In this document: positions 1 to 13,204 of the stretch, in pieces | Numbering within the stretch: position 1 is the stretch's first letter | Layout of the letters: each line of letters opens with the position of its first letter | Assembly: GCA_963969595.1 (NCBI GenBank) | Contig: OZ018410.1 | Location: forward strand, 41,831,413-41,895,412 | DNA length: 64,000 nt | Origin: Neckera pumila | Taxonomy: Eukaryota > Streptophyta > Bryopsida > Hypnales > Neckeraceae | Direction: 5' to 3' | The notes under the pieces: model-generated | Database searches by the model: none | Seen by the model: only the letters and a program-made list of their open reading frames with translations | What the model was told of the DNA's origin: nothing | Translations under genes and position numbers: made by a program

Positions 1-856
1 CTTTTTACATTGTATGGTAGTGACTTGCAAATACACAATACACTTAGCTAAGAGTGAAGTTGGGGGGTGCAAGAAGCAATTGTACTCTTTCCTGTCTCAC
101 TTTACAATTGATTTAATAGTAAAGGTGGATATTGTTATTATAAGTCAAGGCAATTTTTAATAGCTTTTTATATTAATTTTAGTATATTTTTATATTAATT
201 TGGTAGAAAATATAAATTTTTAATAATATTTCACATTTGTGGTTTTAAGGGTCAAAAGTTTTATTGAATACTCATTTTGAAGGAAAAAGAATTTGAAGAA
301 GGTTCTAAAATTTTCTAAGGTTTTGAAAAAAAAAAAAATCTTCTTTATATGTTAATACATCAATATATTTTTAGTTTCAAATATGTATTAGAACTTGACT
401 AAATACCATCCCTTATTTGGTGAATGAAGGATGTAACAAAGTGCAATATGAGGTAAGAGAAGTGAGTACAACTACCATATCCTTTCATTCATTTGAAATC
501 AATTGTAGATCGCCTCCAAAATAGCGCACGTAGTGTAATCTAATAGGTTACCTATATTAATACTCAACCATGACGTTAGGCTTCTTCTGATCTTAAATGC
601 CAACAATCATAGGATTTATTGATGTACCAAACAAATATGTTTAGGTTTTGGGAAATTTGCTCCTTAGAATGTCATTTTCTTTCACAAGCTGCCCTTTTTG
701 AGATGAAAATCACATATTTTTGCATATCTTGTTCAAAAATAAGATTTTTTGGAGGGAGTACTAGCTTCTCAATTTGCGCATGTACAACCTTTTTTCACAA
801 TTTTACCTCAAATATTGACATGGAAAACGCCCGCCCAAATTTCCAAAAAGCCCAAA
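1..856. other. AT-rich non-coding stretch
   Basis: Only short open frames with no family resemblance; nothing supported. Confidence 0.6.
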
Positions 857-1075
857 CACTATAAAAAACCCTGCGTTTTAGGTGACGAGCCCTGATTTTT
901 CTAGACGGATTTTTGTGGACGTCCAATGCAACAAACTTATGTTTTTATGTCAACAAAAACAACCAATGTAACATCAATGTTGACATAAAAACATGGATTT
1001 GTTGCATTGGATGTCCACAAAAATCTGTCAAGAAAAATCAAGGCTTGTCACCTAAAACGCGGGGTTCTTATAGTG
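857..1075. mobile_element. CACTA-type MITE (219 bp)
   Basis: CACTATAAAAAACCC to GGGTTCTTATAGTG, arms of about 97 bp forming one long palindrome, flanked by AAA at 854-856 and 1076-1078. Tips and 3-bp duplication fit CACTA elements. Confidence 0.88.
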
Positions 1076-1078
1076 AAA

Positions 1079-2017
1079 GTGGGCTCCGTGGTCCTTTCAG
1101 AATTAATTTGAGATTTGTTGAACCAAATCATCAATCAAAACCTTCAATCATTTGATAAGCATTAACATTTAAAATAAAATGTATGTTGCATATGGTTTTA
1201 ATTGATGGCTATCATGTAATTGCTCAAAGCTTGAATGTTGTACTAACCACCAAGTATATAATTGGGATAAAAAAAGGCCAAGCAAACATCCCAAACAAAA
1301 TCAATAGGTGCCCTAAATTTTCCAAGTATATATGTGCGTGTATAAGTAGTTCAAAAGTTTTATACCTTAATTTGGTATAACATCTTCAATGCTATCAATT
1401 ACAACAATACAAATACAATCACTCTTATAAATGGCATCTTAAAAAAAAATCATTGCACATAAAGGATTTTTGACCAATTCAAATAACATTTTGTACACAT
1501 ACATAGGCTCATAGTTGCAAAATAAGAAAGAAAACCTCAAATAGGTTTATGGAGGCGATGATGAATAATTCCAAGTACTAGCATCAATCATTCTAGATGA
1601 CACGAGAAGCTTGCTATTTAATGTGAGCATATCTAAGATAACTTTAAAATCAAGTACAAATACTACTCAATCACTATTAATACTTGCGTTGAGGAAAAAC
1701 GATATAACACAGATATATGAATAGAACCAAGTGAATAAGTTATATCTAATTTAGTATGTCTCCATGTGTAAGAAGAAGAAGACTACAAATTTGTCCAAAA
1801 TAAAATTTGAACATGCCCTAAAGGGTTTCTAGGAAATATTAAGCTTATGCAAATGTAAAATTTGGATCTTTATAGATGTGCACTTCACAAGAACTCCCAT
1901 ATATGCACATATAAGTAGATCACACATTGTCAATAGCAATTTGAGCAACCACTATAGGAGACACCTTTGTAAAAACAAGGCCAACATAGCCAACAACAAG
2001 AAGAGATTTATGCAAAC
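1079..2017. other. AT-rich non-coding stretch
   Basis: Nothing recognised; open frames are under 70 codons. Confidence 0.6.
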
Positions 2018-2541
2018 TTAACCCCTAAAGGACCAGTATGTAATTTTGGGCAACATAAAAATTTTGGGCAGGTACATGTGACTAGAGGTTTCCATATTTA
2101 AAGCTGAAATTCTAATAGAAGATGGGTGCAAGGAGTATCTTTCATATGCACTAAATTTCATGACATTTGGAAATAGGAGTCAAAAATTATAGCCGAATAT
2201 GTTACTTTTTTTCGTAACTAGGCAGTCCAGGTAGATTAGAAAAAATCACTTTTTTCAAAATTAAAAATTTGAAATTGGTTTTCTAGAGTTATATATACGT
2301 GGAAAGCTTTGAATCATTTCATTTCGACCAATGAGTCAAAAGTTATGAGGGTTTTTAGTTTGTGGGCAATTATAGATTCTCTACTCTGAAATTTTTTTCC
2401 GCATCTTCTAAAACTAGTTTACTATAAAATCCTACGGTTACATGTCTCAAAAAAGTTTTTTTTCAAAAATTTGGTACTTGTACTAAAAATGGCAGTTCCG
2501 GAGTGTTGGTGAGAACATAGTCATGGAACTTTAGGAGTTAA
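2018..2541 (+). mobile_element. TTAA family B element (copy B1), internally deleted
   Basis: 524 bp from TTAACCCCTAAAGGACC to GGAACTTTAGGAGTTAA. Both ends match family B (TTTTGGGCAGGTAC then GTGACTAGAG on the left, GGCAGTT..GGAGTGTT on the right), but about 400 bp of the middle are missing. Confidence 0.75.
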
Positions 2542-3083
2542 ACAACATGTTGTCCTAGAATAATTGATTTTAACATTAAAAAAAATCAAGGATTTGTAGA
2601 TTGGACAAAGGACATTAATTAAAGAGTCCATTCCATATATGGCAGGAATAATTTCACCCCCAAAAAGTTTTGATTGGGATGAGTAAGTACTGCAGACATT
2701 GATCATAGACATTCTTCACATGAAATTCTAAGAGCTTAAAAATTTGGTAAAATACTATTGACATAACCTATATTTATATTGCATATAAAAAAAATTAATA
2801 TTGGTCGTTTCACTCTTTGCAACTCAACAAATTTTAAAAACTTTGTAACCTAGGATTTTAGTACTATGAACTTCTATAAGCTCAATGAATTGGAAACTGA
2901 GAGCAATCCATAATAAGTCAAGAATAATAATGCTAAGCAATATCTAAAGAATGTCCTGACACAAGGATTTGCCATTACCAACACATACCTTTTCTAGTTT
3001 CTAGTTTCTAGTTCAACCTGCAAACAATAACATCTCTACTTTGAATCCATTTTTTTGTCAATTACCTAAGAAATATGATATAA
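2542..3083. other. AT-rich non-coding stretch
   Basis: Nothing recognised between a family B copy and a CACTA MITE. Confidence 0.6.
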
Positions 3084-3234
3084 CACTACAAGAGAATGGG
3101 GTGTTTTAAGTGAGTTTTTAAATATAGTCCTAGACATAAGATTTTAAATAATGACCTTTAAGGTCATTACTTAAAACATTATGTCTAGGACTATATTTAA
3201 CAATTCATTTAAAACACCCCATTCTCTTGTGGTG
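3084..3234. mobile_element. CACTA-type MITE (151 bp)
   Basis: CACTACAAGAGAATGGGG to CCCCATTCTCTTGTGGTG, flanked by TAA at 3081-3083 and 3235-3237. Almost entirely palindromic. Confidence 0.88.
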
Positions 3235-3237
3235 TAA

Positions 3238-4029
3238 ATAAAATAAATTCTTCCAAGCTCTCATTGCTACTTATACCAATTCCAAAATACAATCTCATCA
3301 AACTTCAAACCTAGTTTGCCAACATAAGCAAAAAGCTTCATCTACTCATCAACTTCACTTCTTTATCCCTATCTCTTAGCATTTTCTTCTCAAAGATTTC
3401 AACATTTGATCTCATACAGCCCTAACATTTGTGGCAACATTTGAAATATGCCAAAGACATTACAATTAGAAATCTTCAAGTTCCATGATATATTGATTGC
3501 TCGGATTATAGGCACAACTTTACAAATGGAGGAAAAATTTAGTTGTGTGACTTTGAAATTCTATTATTTTGTTATGGCTTCATTCCACCATTTTTGTCGT
3601 GGCTTCATTTCACTAGTTTTGTCCTCGCTTAATTTTACAATTTCATCTTGGATTCATTCCACCATTTTTGTACTGGCTTCATTCCATCATTTTAGTCATG
3701 GCTTCAATTTTAGCCGTGGCAACTCAAAGGCCCTCCAAGTTGCAAAAAGGTCCTTGTATATATTATTACAAAAATCCCAAAGGTCACTTCAAAAATTAGC
3801 TAAACTAGTTTCAACCTAAAGATCATCACTAGAATTTTACAGTGTTCCAAATTTTATGCTACCACTTCATTATAAATTATAATCATTAAATGTATCAATA
3901 AACAAAAAATTCATCATTTTCTATTCTATACATATGGTGCCATAGAGCTTATAAGACTTTTTTAATTTGATGTATTTACCTTGTGCAAAGTTCACCACTA
4001 TTTCCTACCAAGCATCAATACCCAACTTA
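3238..4029. other. AT-rich stretch with loose short repeats
   Basis: TTCATTCCACCATTTTTGT-like phrases recur around 3571-3700. The 123-codon frame there has no family resemblance and reflects that low-complexity repetition. Confidence 0.5.
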
Positions 4030-4404
4030 TAGGGTGTAGCTATTTCCAACTAAGGCTTAAACAGGTTTCTAACCAAGGTTTGGAATGTGACTTTTTTCTT
4101 TTGCAAGGTTGGGACTATAAAGTCATGACACATGTCTTGATGTAGTGAGCAAAAAGTAGGAAGTAGTGAGTGGAAAAGTGGTTATGGAATGATTGAAATT
4201 GGAAGATTATATATTGAGTATGGATTGAGGCCATCTGTTGGCTTCTAAAATTCATAGAAATTTGACTTTAAGGAAAAAAATCACAAAAAATTGGCAATGC
4301 CCGTCATTTCTATCTTTCTACAAGGCAATAAATTTACATTGCCTTCTTTTGCTCCAAAACATGTGCAGAATTGCTTAAATAGTCGACTATGGGTGGTTTT
4401 ATTT
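4030..4404 (+). mobile_element. Old diverged TAAGGTAGAGCC-type relic
   Basis: It aligns at low identity with the 15697 element: CAAGGTTGGGACTA and AGTAGGAAGTAGTGA text on the left, GTCATTTCTATCTTTC and CTATGGGTGGTTTTATTTTA on the right. The tips have decayed. Confidence 0.5.
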
Positions 4405-6305
4405 TAGAGTGTATATCAAGATGAAGCAAGGTTATTCCCATTAACCTTAAGGTAGGGTGTTTTTATGGTACAAGTACATTGACTAGTCTTATAATGGCAT
4501 GTGCTCAAGATGCACAAGAATGTGCAAGCCATTTATTATTTTGAGCATATGACAATTTTAATTATAGCAACACAATTTTTGGTCGTACCTTAAGGAGTTT
4601 TAAAACTATATCAAGTAGTTAAATTATTATTATTAAAATTATTAGGAGATTCATTCAATTTTATATTTAAGAGGTAATTTAATTTATCTCAATTTTGATA
4701 CAAATCAAAATATGGTCTAACTTGTTATTGATCTACTTTTATTATTATCCAATTTTCATTTTATCCACCAAACAATATTGGTTTAGTTAGTAAAGAAGTT
4801 AGTTTCTTGTCAAATATGTAGAATGATATTGCTTGTAATCTTGACAATTCAAAAATAAAACTAAGTTGCAATGGACCGCAAAAGTGATTGAGCCGCAATC
4901 TAAGTCTTTTTTACACATCAAATTTCGTCTTTTGTTACGCTTTGCCATTGATCTATTTATTTTCTAATAAAAATAAATTTCAATTATATTCATACATAAA
5001 TAAAACGTAATTCTTTTAAATTCATAATTTATATTATTGTTCAATTACAATTGAAGTTATTATTTTATTGCAATATAGCTATTGAAATTGCAATTTATTG
5101 TTGGAGTATAATTTCATTGCAACTATAAATGTTTTTTTATTGTGAAATTTTGAGATTTTATTATTAACTATGTAAATTAATTTGGAGTATTTAAAAGATT
5201 GTTACATTTATACTCCGACCCTTAAAACTACAAAAGAAATCTTCGAATCAAATGGAGGTAGAATTTGAAAATATTGTCATGAAATGAAAGCATTGTAAGA
5301 ACCTACATATAATTAGTAAATGAAAACGAGATTTTGAAATTTGAAAAGTGAAGTAGCGCATAGTAGCACATTGTAAGATAAAACAGCTTAGTTGCTCAAA
5401 TTTGATCAAATTTGTCCTTGAATCAATTTCTTTTAATCTCTAAAGTCCTTAAATATTTTTTTATCAAATTTTGGACATGCCTAAAGCTTAAATCTTGTGA
5501 TTGAAATGATTGAAAATGTTAAATTCATTTAATGTTTAAATTTAAAAATGGAATTTAATTATGTTCTATTTATATATTTTTAATGCAATTCCAATGACAA
5601 CATTCTTAAAGTTTAAAAATTATTTGAAAAGAATAATTGTTTTACAAATTTAAAAGATTGGAAAAGAAATTCTCTTGTGCTATCCCTATATACTTTATTT
5701 TTTCAAAAATTGCTCTTTTAACTAGCCATAAATAAGAGCAATGACCATGAAAATGTCATATTCTAAACTCTTTTCTTTTCATGGCAAAAAAATCTAGTCT
5801 CCTTGATATTAGTAGTATTGCTTACAAAGTTGGTTGTGACGGTGTCGTGTAGAGAGAGTTTGCCTCGGGAAATCGCAAAGATTTTGGCTGCAATTTGAAA
5901 TGGTTTAGGATTAGGGTGTGTAATGGTCGCGTCGAATCTTGTACCTCAAACCTTGAATCTTCTACTTAGAACGTCAAATCTTCAACTTCATCTTGAAACT
6001 GTTCCTTGTTGGCCTATTTTGAGGCTGGCTCTAAACGGGTCAGGGTTCGATCAGGTAGGTGATAAGAAATCACAGTCCTCGGACAGGTAAAACGGGATAG
6101 CATAACACAAGATGCCGTCTGGATGATGGGCTCCTAAACTTTCAAACTCCTGGTGACCAACTTTAAGAACCAAGCTTCACCGTGAGAACAAGCAAGTCTT
6201 GACCATATGGGCAATTAACCCCACTTCGTCACCCACAGTACAAAATGAGGCTAGCAATGGTGTAAACCAAGCCGCACGTAACAACAAAGTTTATAAAGCC
6301 ACAAG
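4405..6305. other. AT-rich stretch, unrecognised
   Basis: No gene or element ends identified. GC rises from about 5840, leading into the 178-bp tandem repeat, perhaps one decayed element. Confidence 0.5.

Positions 6306-6342
<37 letters not shown>
6306..6342 (+). repeat. (CA)n microsatellite
   Basis: About 18 uninterrupted CA units. Confidence 0.95.
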
Positions 6343-6344
<2 letters not shown>

Positions 6345-6399
6345 AGTCTTCAACACTTCCTCCAATCTCCAACTTCAACCTCCAATTCGTAAGCTAAAC

Positions 6400-7090
6400 T
6401 TTGGGTGAGTGCCTTCAACGTTCCACAACTTCAAATGAGATGAGTAATAGCTCTTTGGAAAGCTAGCACAAACTCCTACTTCTCCTCCAAAATTTCAAAC
6501 AATTCTAAAACTCTGTCCAACTTCTATGGCCATCCAAAGTTTCGGCCTTGAGAAAGAAGGGCAATAGGCCCTCTTTCACTTCTTCACTCACAACTCACTT
6601 ATACAAACTCCAAATAGAATGAGGGATAGCTTTATAAATAGCTAACACAATTTTCTACAATTTCTCCAAATCTCAAACAATTCTAAAACTCTGTCCAATA
6701 TCTATGGCCATCCAAAGTTTCGGCTTTGAGAGAAAAAGGGCAGCAGACCCTCCTTTACTTCCACACTCATAACTCACTCATAAGAACTCCAAATGGAACG
6801 AATGATATCTTTATGAAAAGCTAACACAATTTTCTACACTCCCTCCAAGTCTCATTGTAAATCAAGAACCTGTCCGTCTTTTATGGCTGATCAAAGTCTT
6901 TGCCTTTTAGTTTCAAAGGCAACAAAACCCCCTCCACTCAAACTAGCACAACTTTTGATTCACAACTCCAAATCAAGCAAATGAGATCAATTTAAAAAAT
7001 GCACACCATGATATACAACTCTTTCAAATTTCATTTCAAAACTCTTCAAACTCCCAACACAATAGCCCTCCAAACATTCGGGATCCTCTC
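6400..7090 (+). repeat. Decaying tandem repeat, period about 178 bp
   Basis: ACAATTCTAAAACTCTGTCC recurs at 6499 and 6677, with weaker versions near 6855 and 7033. Each unit also has a CTATGGCCATCCAAAGTTT-like string and AACTCCAAAT. Four units in all, increasingly diverged to the right. Origin not recognised; an LTR or leader of a retrotransposon is possible. Confidence 0.75.
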
Positions 7091-8259
7091 TAAACTCACA
7101 ATGAGAGAGAAGATTCATAGTGTCCCCTTTTTCCTCACCCTATCTTCATTCTAACCACACAAACAAGTGGGGTCCGCCCCTAACTCACTCTTCAAGGCTA
7201 CAACAACAATAATTGAGCACTCATTTGACCCATAACTATTTCTTTATCTTTAACTTAGAAGGAAATTCATTCAAGTTCACCAAGAAGGCAAACTATTTGA
7301 ATAATTTCCTCATACTACTTTACAAATACAAAACTAATGCAAGAAATCACTCCAACTATGGAATGAAGAACTCAAATTCAACACACGTCTAGTAGAGGTA
7401 AAAAAACTAGAGTTTCAATCAAAATATCACTCCATCTGCAGGAATTTGAAAAAATTCAAACTCACACTCCGGTTGAGATTCTTCATCTTGAGACTCAGAA
7501 AAAACCCTCCAGTTCGACATTCTAAACTAAAAGTAGAAAACAACTACCATTTGAAGCACTTAGGCAGATCCGTCTTTTTATATAGATGTCATGCACCTCA
7601 ACAAGAAGGCGTTACCTTGAAGCTACTCGATAAAACATATAATATATATTTTTACACTATGTACTAATGTACAACTCGACAACGGGCATACACCTTGCTT
7701 TAGCTTGAATATCTTTTTTAAGATCTATATCACATACAATAGTTAGATGAAGTCAAACCTCCTTAGAATGCCGCAATAGATATGTTTGCCTAGTGTAGAC
7801 TTTAGATTGATGACTTCTATAATACTTTAGTGTGGCTATTTGAATCATTCAATTTGCTCTTCAAAACTATATATGAGGCTTCTTGAAACAGTCTAGAAAC
7901 CCCTAGAAGATCTTAGATTTTCTTGAAGAAACTTCAAATCAAAGTTATAGTGATAGTAAATATTAAAGGCAAGATGAGAAAATTTCAATCTTGCCAATAC
8001 AAGTCCTTGAACTCTCACTCTATTGAAGTCCTATTCAATAATTTCTGTCAATACCTTGGTTGCTTCATTTCTAGCTATATCTTATCCCCATTCTTCCATA
8101 GTCCTAGTCAATATTCTGCTATGAGCACTTCATCTTGATATTTTACTATACAGTCCTTATTAATATCTTGCTTTCTTTTGTTTCCAACTATATCTTTATC
8201 TACACTCTAATAGTCCGTGTCAATATCATACCTTTCTTCATCTCCATATTACACTCCAA
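7091..8259. other. Unrecognised stretch
   Basis: Short open frames at 7446, 7923 and 8217 have no recognisable family. Confidence 0.5.
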
Positions 8260-8262
8260 TAA

Positions 8263-8712
8263 GAGCATCTCCAATGCGAAGACGAGAATATGCACAATAT
8301 CTAGATTTTGAAGTGGAGATACTAGGCAGACCCATTCAGTTCCAGCAACTTTTGAAAAAAAATTGCCTTAATGCAAAGCCGGCTATCCAAACCTCAAATG
8401 GACTTTCTACATTATTAGAATAAGGAGAGGAAAGATTCTACATCCAATAAAGACCTTTCATGCAAACAAAAGGAAAAATCCAATTTATTAGCACACATAA
8501 TAAGGTTGAAAAGGTATGACAATGATGACTTTTGCTATTGTGTGCCACCTTGCGGGCTCTTCAAATTTTCTTAGAATGCCTTGCAATGGATGGAAAATGG
8601 CGAATCCGGTAATAAAAAGAGACCCATGGTATGTGCATTGGGGCGTGTTTTTTTAGTTGCCCCGTCATTGTGCAGTTCTCATGCCTGGTGCAATATCACA
8701 TTGGATTTGCTC
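8263..8712. mobile_element. GAGCATCT-tipped MITE (450 bp), PIF/Harbinger-like
   Basis: Left tip GAGCATCTCCAATG, right tip CATTGGATTTGCTC, flanked by TAA at 8260-8262 and 8713-8715. TWA duplication and these tips are typical of plant PIF/Harbinger MITEs. Confidence 0.7.
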
Positions 8713-8715
8713 TAA

Positions 8716-11700
8716 TACCTAGTACCAATATCTTATTGAACATCCTACTTTTATTTTGTATAATTAACTTATCCTTAATAGTCTTAATATCTACCATTAT
8801 CACTAAGAGAAAAATGCTACCCAAATTCTTGTTAGTTTTGATAAATATCAATGTATAATCCTAGACTTCCCATTAATCCTTCAATGATTATGCATCCAAT
8901 ATTAGAAATGCCATATTGAATTCAATTCAAACTTCAAAATATCCAATGATTGTATATGATATATACTAACAAATGAAATATAATCATTATAGTTTATATT
9001 CCATTTTGAAATTTTAAGACTAAAAATCTAGCACTTTTAGCAATTACAAGCTAGCAATTTTTAGCAAATTTTTTTATTAAGCACTTATATTAAGGCTAAA
9101 AGTAGATAAATAATAGTGGTGCTTTGATTTGAAGGTCATTGCCAAGGTTCAAAATAATAAAATAAATACTTGAGGAATTTTTGGCTTCATTGTCACTTGA
9201 AATAGAAGCTTAAAAGATCCTATTTACTAATTTTTTTTCAATTTTTAATTGTAAAACTTTCATTAAGGACAAATTTTTATAAAGTAAATGAAAAAATTTT
9301 ACATTCATCGACAACACACAATTACAAGTACTATACAAAAAATTTTAAACTAGTTTGCAACTTAAAATTTTAAAATAAGTTTAGAAATATTGTTTGATCG
9401 ATCATTAGACAATGGAAGTGGACTAAAGGGGTTAGGGAAATCAAGGAGATTTACTGTGGTTTGAGGAGTTTTTCTATAAGTCTTATGATTTAGTAAAGAT
9501 TCTTAGTTTTGATGTACTTTAGTTACTAAAATATATTTTGTCTTGGTTGGCCTTTCATGTTGTTTGGTGTTATATCTTAAATTGAAAACAACTAGATTTT
9601 GTTGCGTCAAAAAAATTCTTTCAAATCCTAAATTTAAAAAGCTTTATTTCATGTAATTCTTGCTGTTTATTTATAAAATAATGCAATTTTTGGCATGACC
9701 ACAAAAAAATTTGAATTAAAAAACCCCTTAAATTAGGTGCTTATTTTTGCCTTTGTGAACATCAACCTCTAAATTTACAACCCGTAATTCCATGAAATCT
9801 AAGGATTCATTATAACTTTAGTTAACAATCATGCAATATTTTTTTCCTCACAAAGGCTAAACTAAAGAATTTGTGAAAACTAGAAATTTCCTTTTTTAGG
9901 AATTTCAAAATTCATCTTTAAATCAAGTTGACTATACGTAATTAATCTTTTACATCTTGGTGCATAAATTTGATTGAAACATACAAAAATTTAGAAGAAA
10001 AAGTTCTAAATCTGAAATCCCAAAGCAATAGAATTTTTTTTTTTTTCAAAACTATGTCAAATCCTTGAATATGCAAATCCCTTGGCAATCCAAGCAATTA
10101 CAATTAGAGATTACATTGTGTTTAAATACATACCAAGTTTTCTTGATTCAAAATCTAGAAAATTGTTCATCTAATTTGTGATAAATTTATGTTTCAAAAG
10201 CCTTCTAAGTGCATAAAGAAATGGGTATCTAATCAAGATTGATTGGCATCAAAAAAAATATGTTGTAATTTGAAGCTTGGTATTTCAGAGGACCAACAGA
10301 TATAAGGTAGACATACCTTTTACTATCTATTTGACAATTCCGTAGCCTTTATATATGCTAGTATAGCATCATATGCTTGTCTTCTAGAATATTTGCCATT
10401 AAGCTATAGACACCAAATTGCCCCCAACCCAATTGTGATCTTGTACTACTAGGCCCAATTGTACCCTCTTGCACCTCAATGAAATAATAAACAAAAAAAG
10501 ATTGGCATTTGACAACTTTATTGTGGATTGTAGAATTGGGGTAGAAAGGGGTAAAATTGGGGTGGAAAGTGATGGTTTCATAAATTCAAAGAACACCACC
10601 TTGCAATTTATAAACATGGATAAAGGTCTATTCATTATAGTATGATTTGAAGGGATATTTTTTGATTACCATTCCAACCATGTAGGAAGTTCAAAGAATT
10701 ACATTAGAATCCAAATGGATGAGAAGAATTGTTCCCTTCAAAAAATGATAGGAAGCTATATGTTTTTACTTTGACCACCTATAATGTATTTTTTTTTCTC
10801 AAAAATGAGAAAAAATACATGTGAAAAAACATTAGATTTGCCATTCTATTGTAAAAAGAAATTTATAAATTTGATTAGGGTAGATATGTATGTGCAATGA
10901 GCAAAGGAACAACAATGGTTCATCCTACTTTAATTCAAGAGGACGGGATTTAGAGCTAGGAAGTAATGGATATGTCTAACTTATGCCATTTGTAACATTA
11001 TGTGATTGCATACAATTGCAATTTTCCTAACAAATTGGGAACAACAATTTAAAAAATTAAAATTAAAATCCCTAATTGGATATATGCATTGACATGGATG
11101 ATATAGAAAGGTTTTATTGTAGAAATCCAAACCTAATTTAACCAACTCTTCTAACTCCTTAAAAACTAGGCATTCAAAGTTTGAACAACAAATGAACACA
11201 AACACATTCCAAGCACATAAAAATGTGTTTTTTGCATCCGTCAATTTTTTTGAGGATTCTTGTATTAGTTCTGTAGCATTTGTATGATATAGATTTTGAA
11301 GACTTTACTATGCAAATATTCTATAATTGAAAGGATAGTATCCTAAACCTACTACGCCTCTAAAGCCTAAATCCCTCAAAAAATGACCCTTTAAAAATGA
11401 ATTGAATAAAAAAAAAAAAAAAAAAATATTCAGTAATCACTATAATTTGAACTTATATTTTGAAAAAATAGGAATTTTTGGTAAAAGTTACAAATTTTTC
11501 AATTTACAATGAATTTTAGAAGGAAATTCAATTTTTGGCTACAAATTTTCTTGAAAAATTATTGATTTGTGTGTTAGTTGCTCTAATCCTACAATTATGA
11601 TTTATGAATCATATATTATAGCTATTGTTTGAAAATCATCATTAAATTATTATTCTAAGTTTTTTTTATGTACATCTTCACAATCTTTTGGAAAACTAGA

Positions 11701-11874
11701 CTACTCTTGGTCTTTTAAGGGTTTTAATTAGCAACTTTATAATAATTTCTAAGAACTATGGCAAATTTGTTTGAGATGGATAATTCATTCTATATTAATT
11801 GTTGGTTTTATTCTTTACATGTATGTTCTATAACTAGTGCGTTTTGGTCAATATATTGGAAAATGGATTGAGAA
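8716..11874. other. AT-rich stretch, unrecognised
   Basis: About 3 kb without a supported gene or clear element boundary; homopolymer runs at 10028 and 11409. Confidence 0.55.
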
Positions 11875-12317
11875 TATACATTAGGAAAAAGATGAACCCT
11901 GGAAGAGGCTGTGAGACCTGAGAACACAGGGAATGCAAGCCGGAAAAAATTAAAAAAATTAAAAAAATTAAAAATTAAAAAATCTTTGCGACAGCGAATT
12001 GCAAGGAACAGTGCAGCTGAATTGCTTTAAAAAACATTAAAAAAAATAATTTATTAAAATAAATTCAAAATTATAAAATTTTCAGATCTAACATGGCACC
12101 ACACATGCCATATTAGATTGCAATTATTACAATTTTATTATTTTATTATTTTTGTTATTTTTATTTATTATTATTATTTATTATTTATTATTTATTTTTT
12201 AAATATTTAAATATTTTTTTAATATTTTTTTATTGTAAATCATTGTTGAGTTCCCTGGAGGGGAAGCTTACACTACAAAGGAGCCCCTTCCAGGGCTCAT
12301 TTTTTTCCTAATGTATA
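11875..12317. mobile_element. 443-bp element with TATACATTAGG tips
   Basis: TATACATTAGGAAAAA then CCCTGGAAGAGG at the left is matched inversely by CCTTCCAGGG then CCTAATGTATA at the right, a terminal inverted repeat of about 34 bp. The centre is very AT-rich. Superfamily unknown. Confidence 0.65.
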
Positions 12318-12439
12318 AAAGAATTCTACCTAAAAGACTTTCATATTCATCATTAAAAAATTATAAAGTGGAAGGAAGTATTGAATGAAAGAAAAGCCTA
12401 AATCGCTAATGACTTTTATAAAGAATTGTTAATTTCCAA

Positions 12440-13140
12440 AACACCAAGTAGAATCTTTTAGGGCAACATAACATTTTGGTAATTTGCTTACACATGAATT
12501 TCCATTTTTTTCCTTTGAAATTTGCATACACCATGTAGTCAAGGAGTAGCTTTGAGGCACAACAAATTATATAATTTTTGACTACATAGTTAAAAAATTA
12601 TGGTATGATATGTAGTTTCTTTTGGAGAAATGGACCATGGAGCTCAAAGGAATCAAACTTTTAAAAAATGAATTTTTTTTAGATTCATACATACCTGGAA
12701 AGCTTTGCAATACTTCCAATTTTGAGATAAAAATTATGAGTTTTAGTTTATAGGCAGTTATGGAATCTCTATTCTACAATAAACTTTGAAGTTTTTTATT
12801 TTAATTAATTTTTATTATTTTTGGAAAATACAAAATTAGAGGATGTAGATTGTTTATCAAGACATTAAAACCAATGGGATTGGAATTTTTCAATTCCATA
12901 ACTAAACTCTTAACTATTAGTGTTTTAAATCATTATCTACTTCTTTGTACTTATTATTTTTTTCAAACATGAATATGAAATATTTTTTATCAAAAAAATT
13001 TATATGTATTTCCAACTTATGTTTCAACATATTCTAGAGAGTTTTAAGTTGTAGGAACTACACATTTTTGAGTAAAAAGTTTAATAGATGAAATCTAATC
13101 ATTGAAAAGAGTTGAAAATACTTCTTTTTGCAATCCAAGC
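12440..13140 (+). mobile_element. Degraded family-B-like relic
   Basis: A TTTTAGGGCAAC remnant of the tip is near 12456. The interior matches B3 (GTACATGGTTAAAAAGTTATGG type text) and is inverted relative to 36,330-37,068. The right tip is lost. Confidence 0.5.
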
Positions 13141-13204
13141 ATCATACATTACAAAAAATTTCAGCCCTCCAAAGGGCTGCTCCAGAGTGACAAACCAAGC
13201 TATT

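Noticed and set aside
6306..6342. CRISPR-like or other ordered array near the CA repeat
   Set aside because: Simple dinucleotide run; the neighbouring 178-bp repeats are continuous, without spacers.
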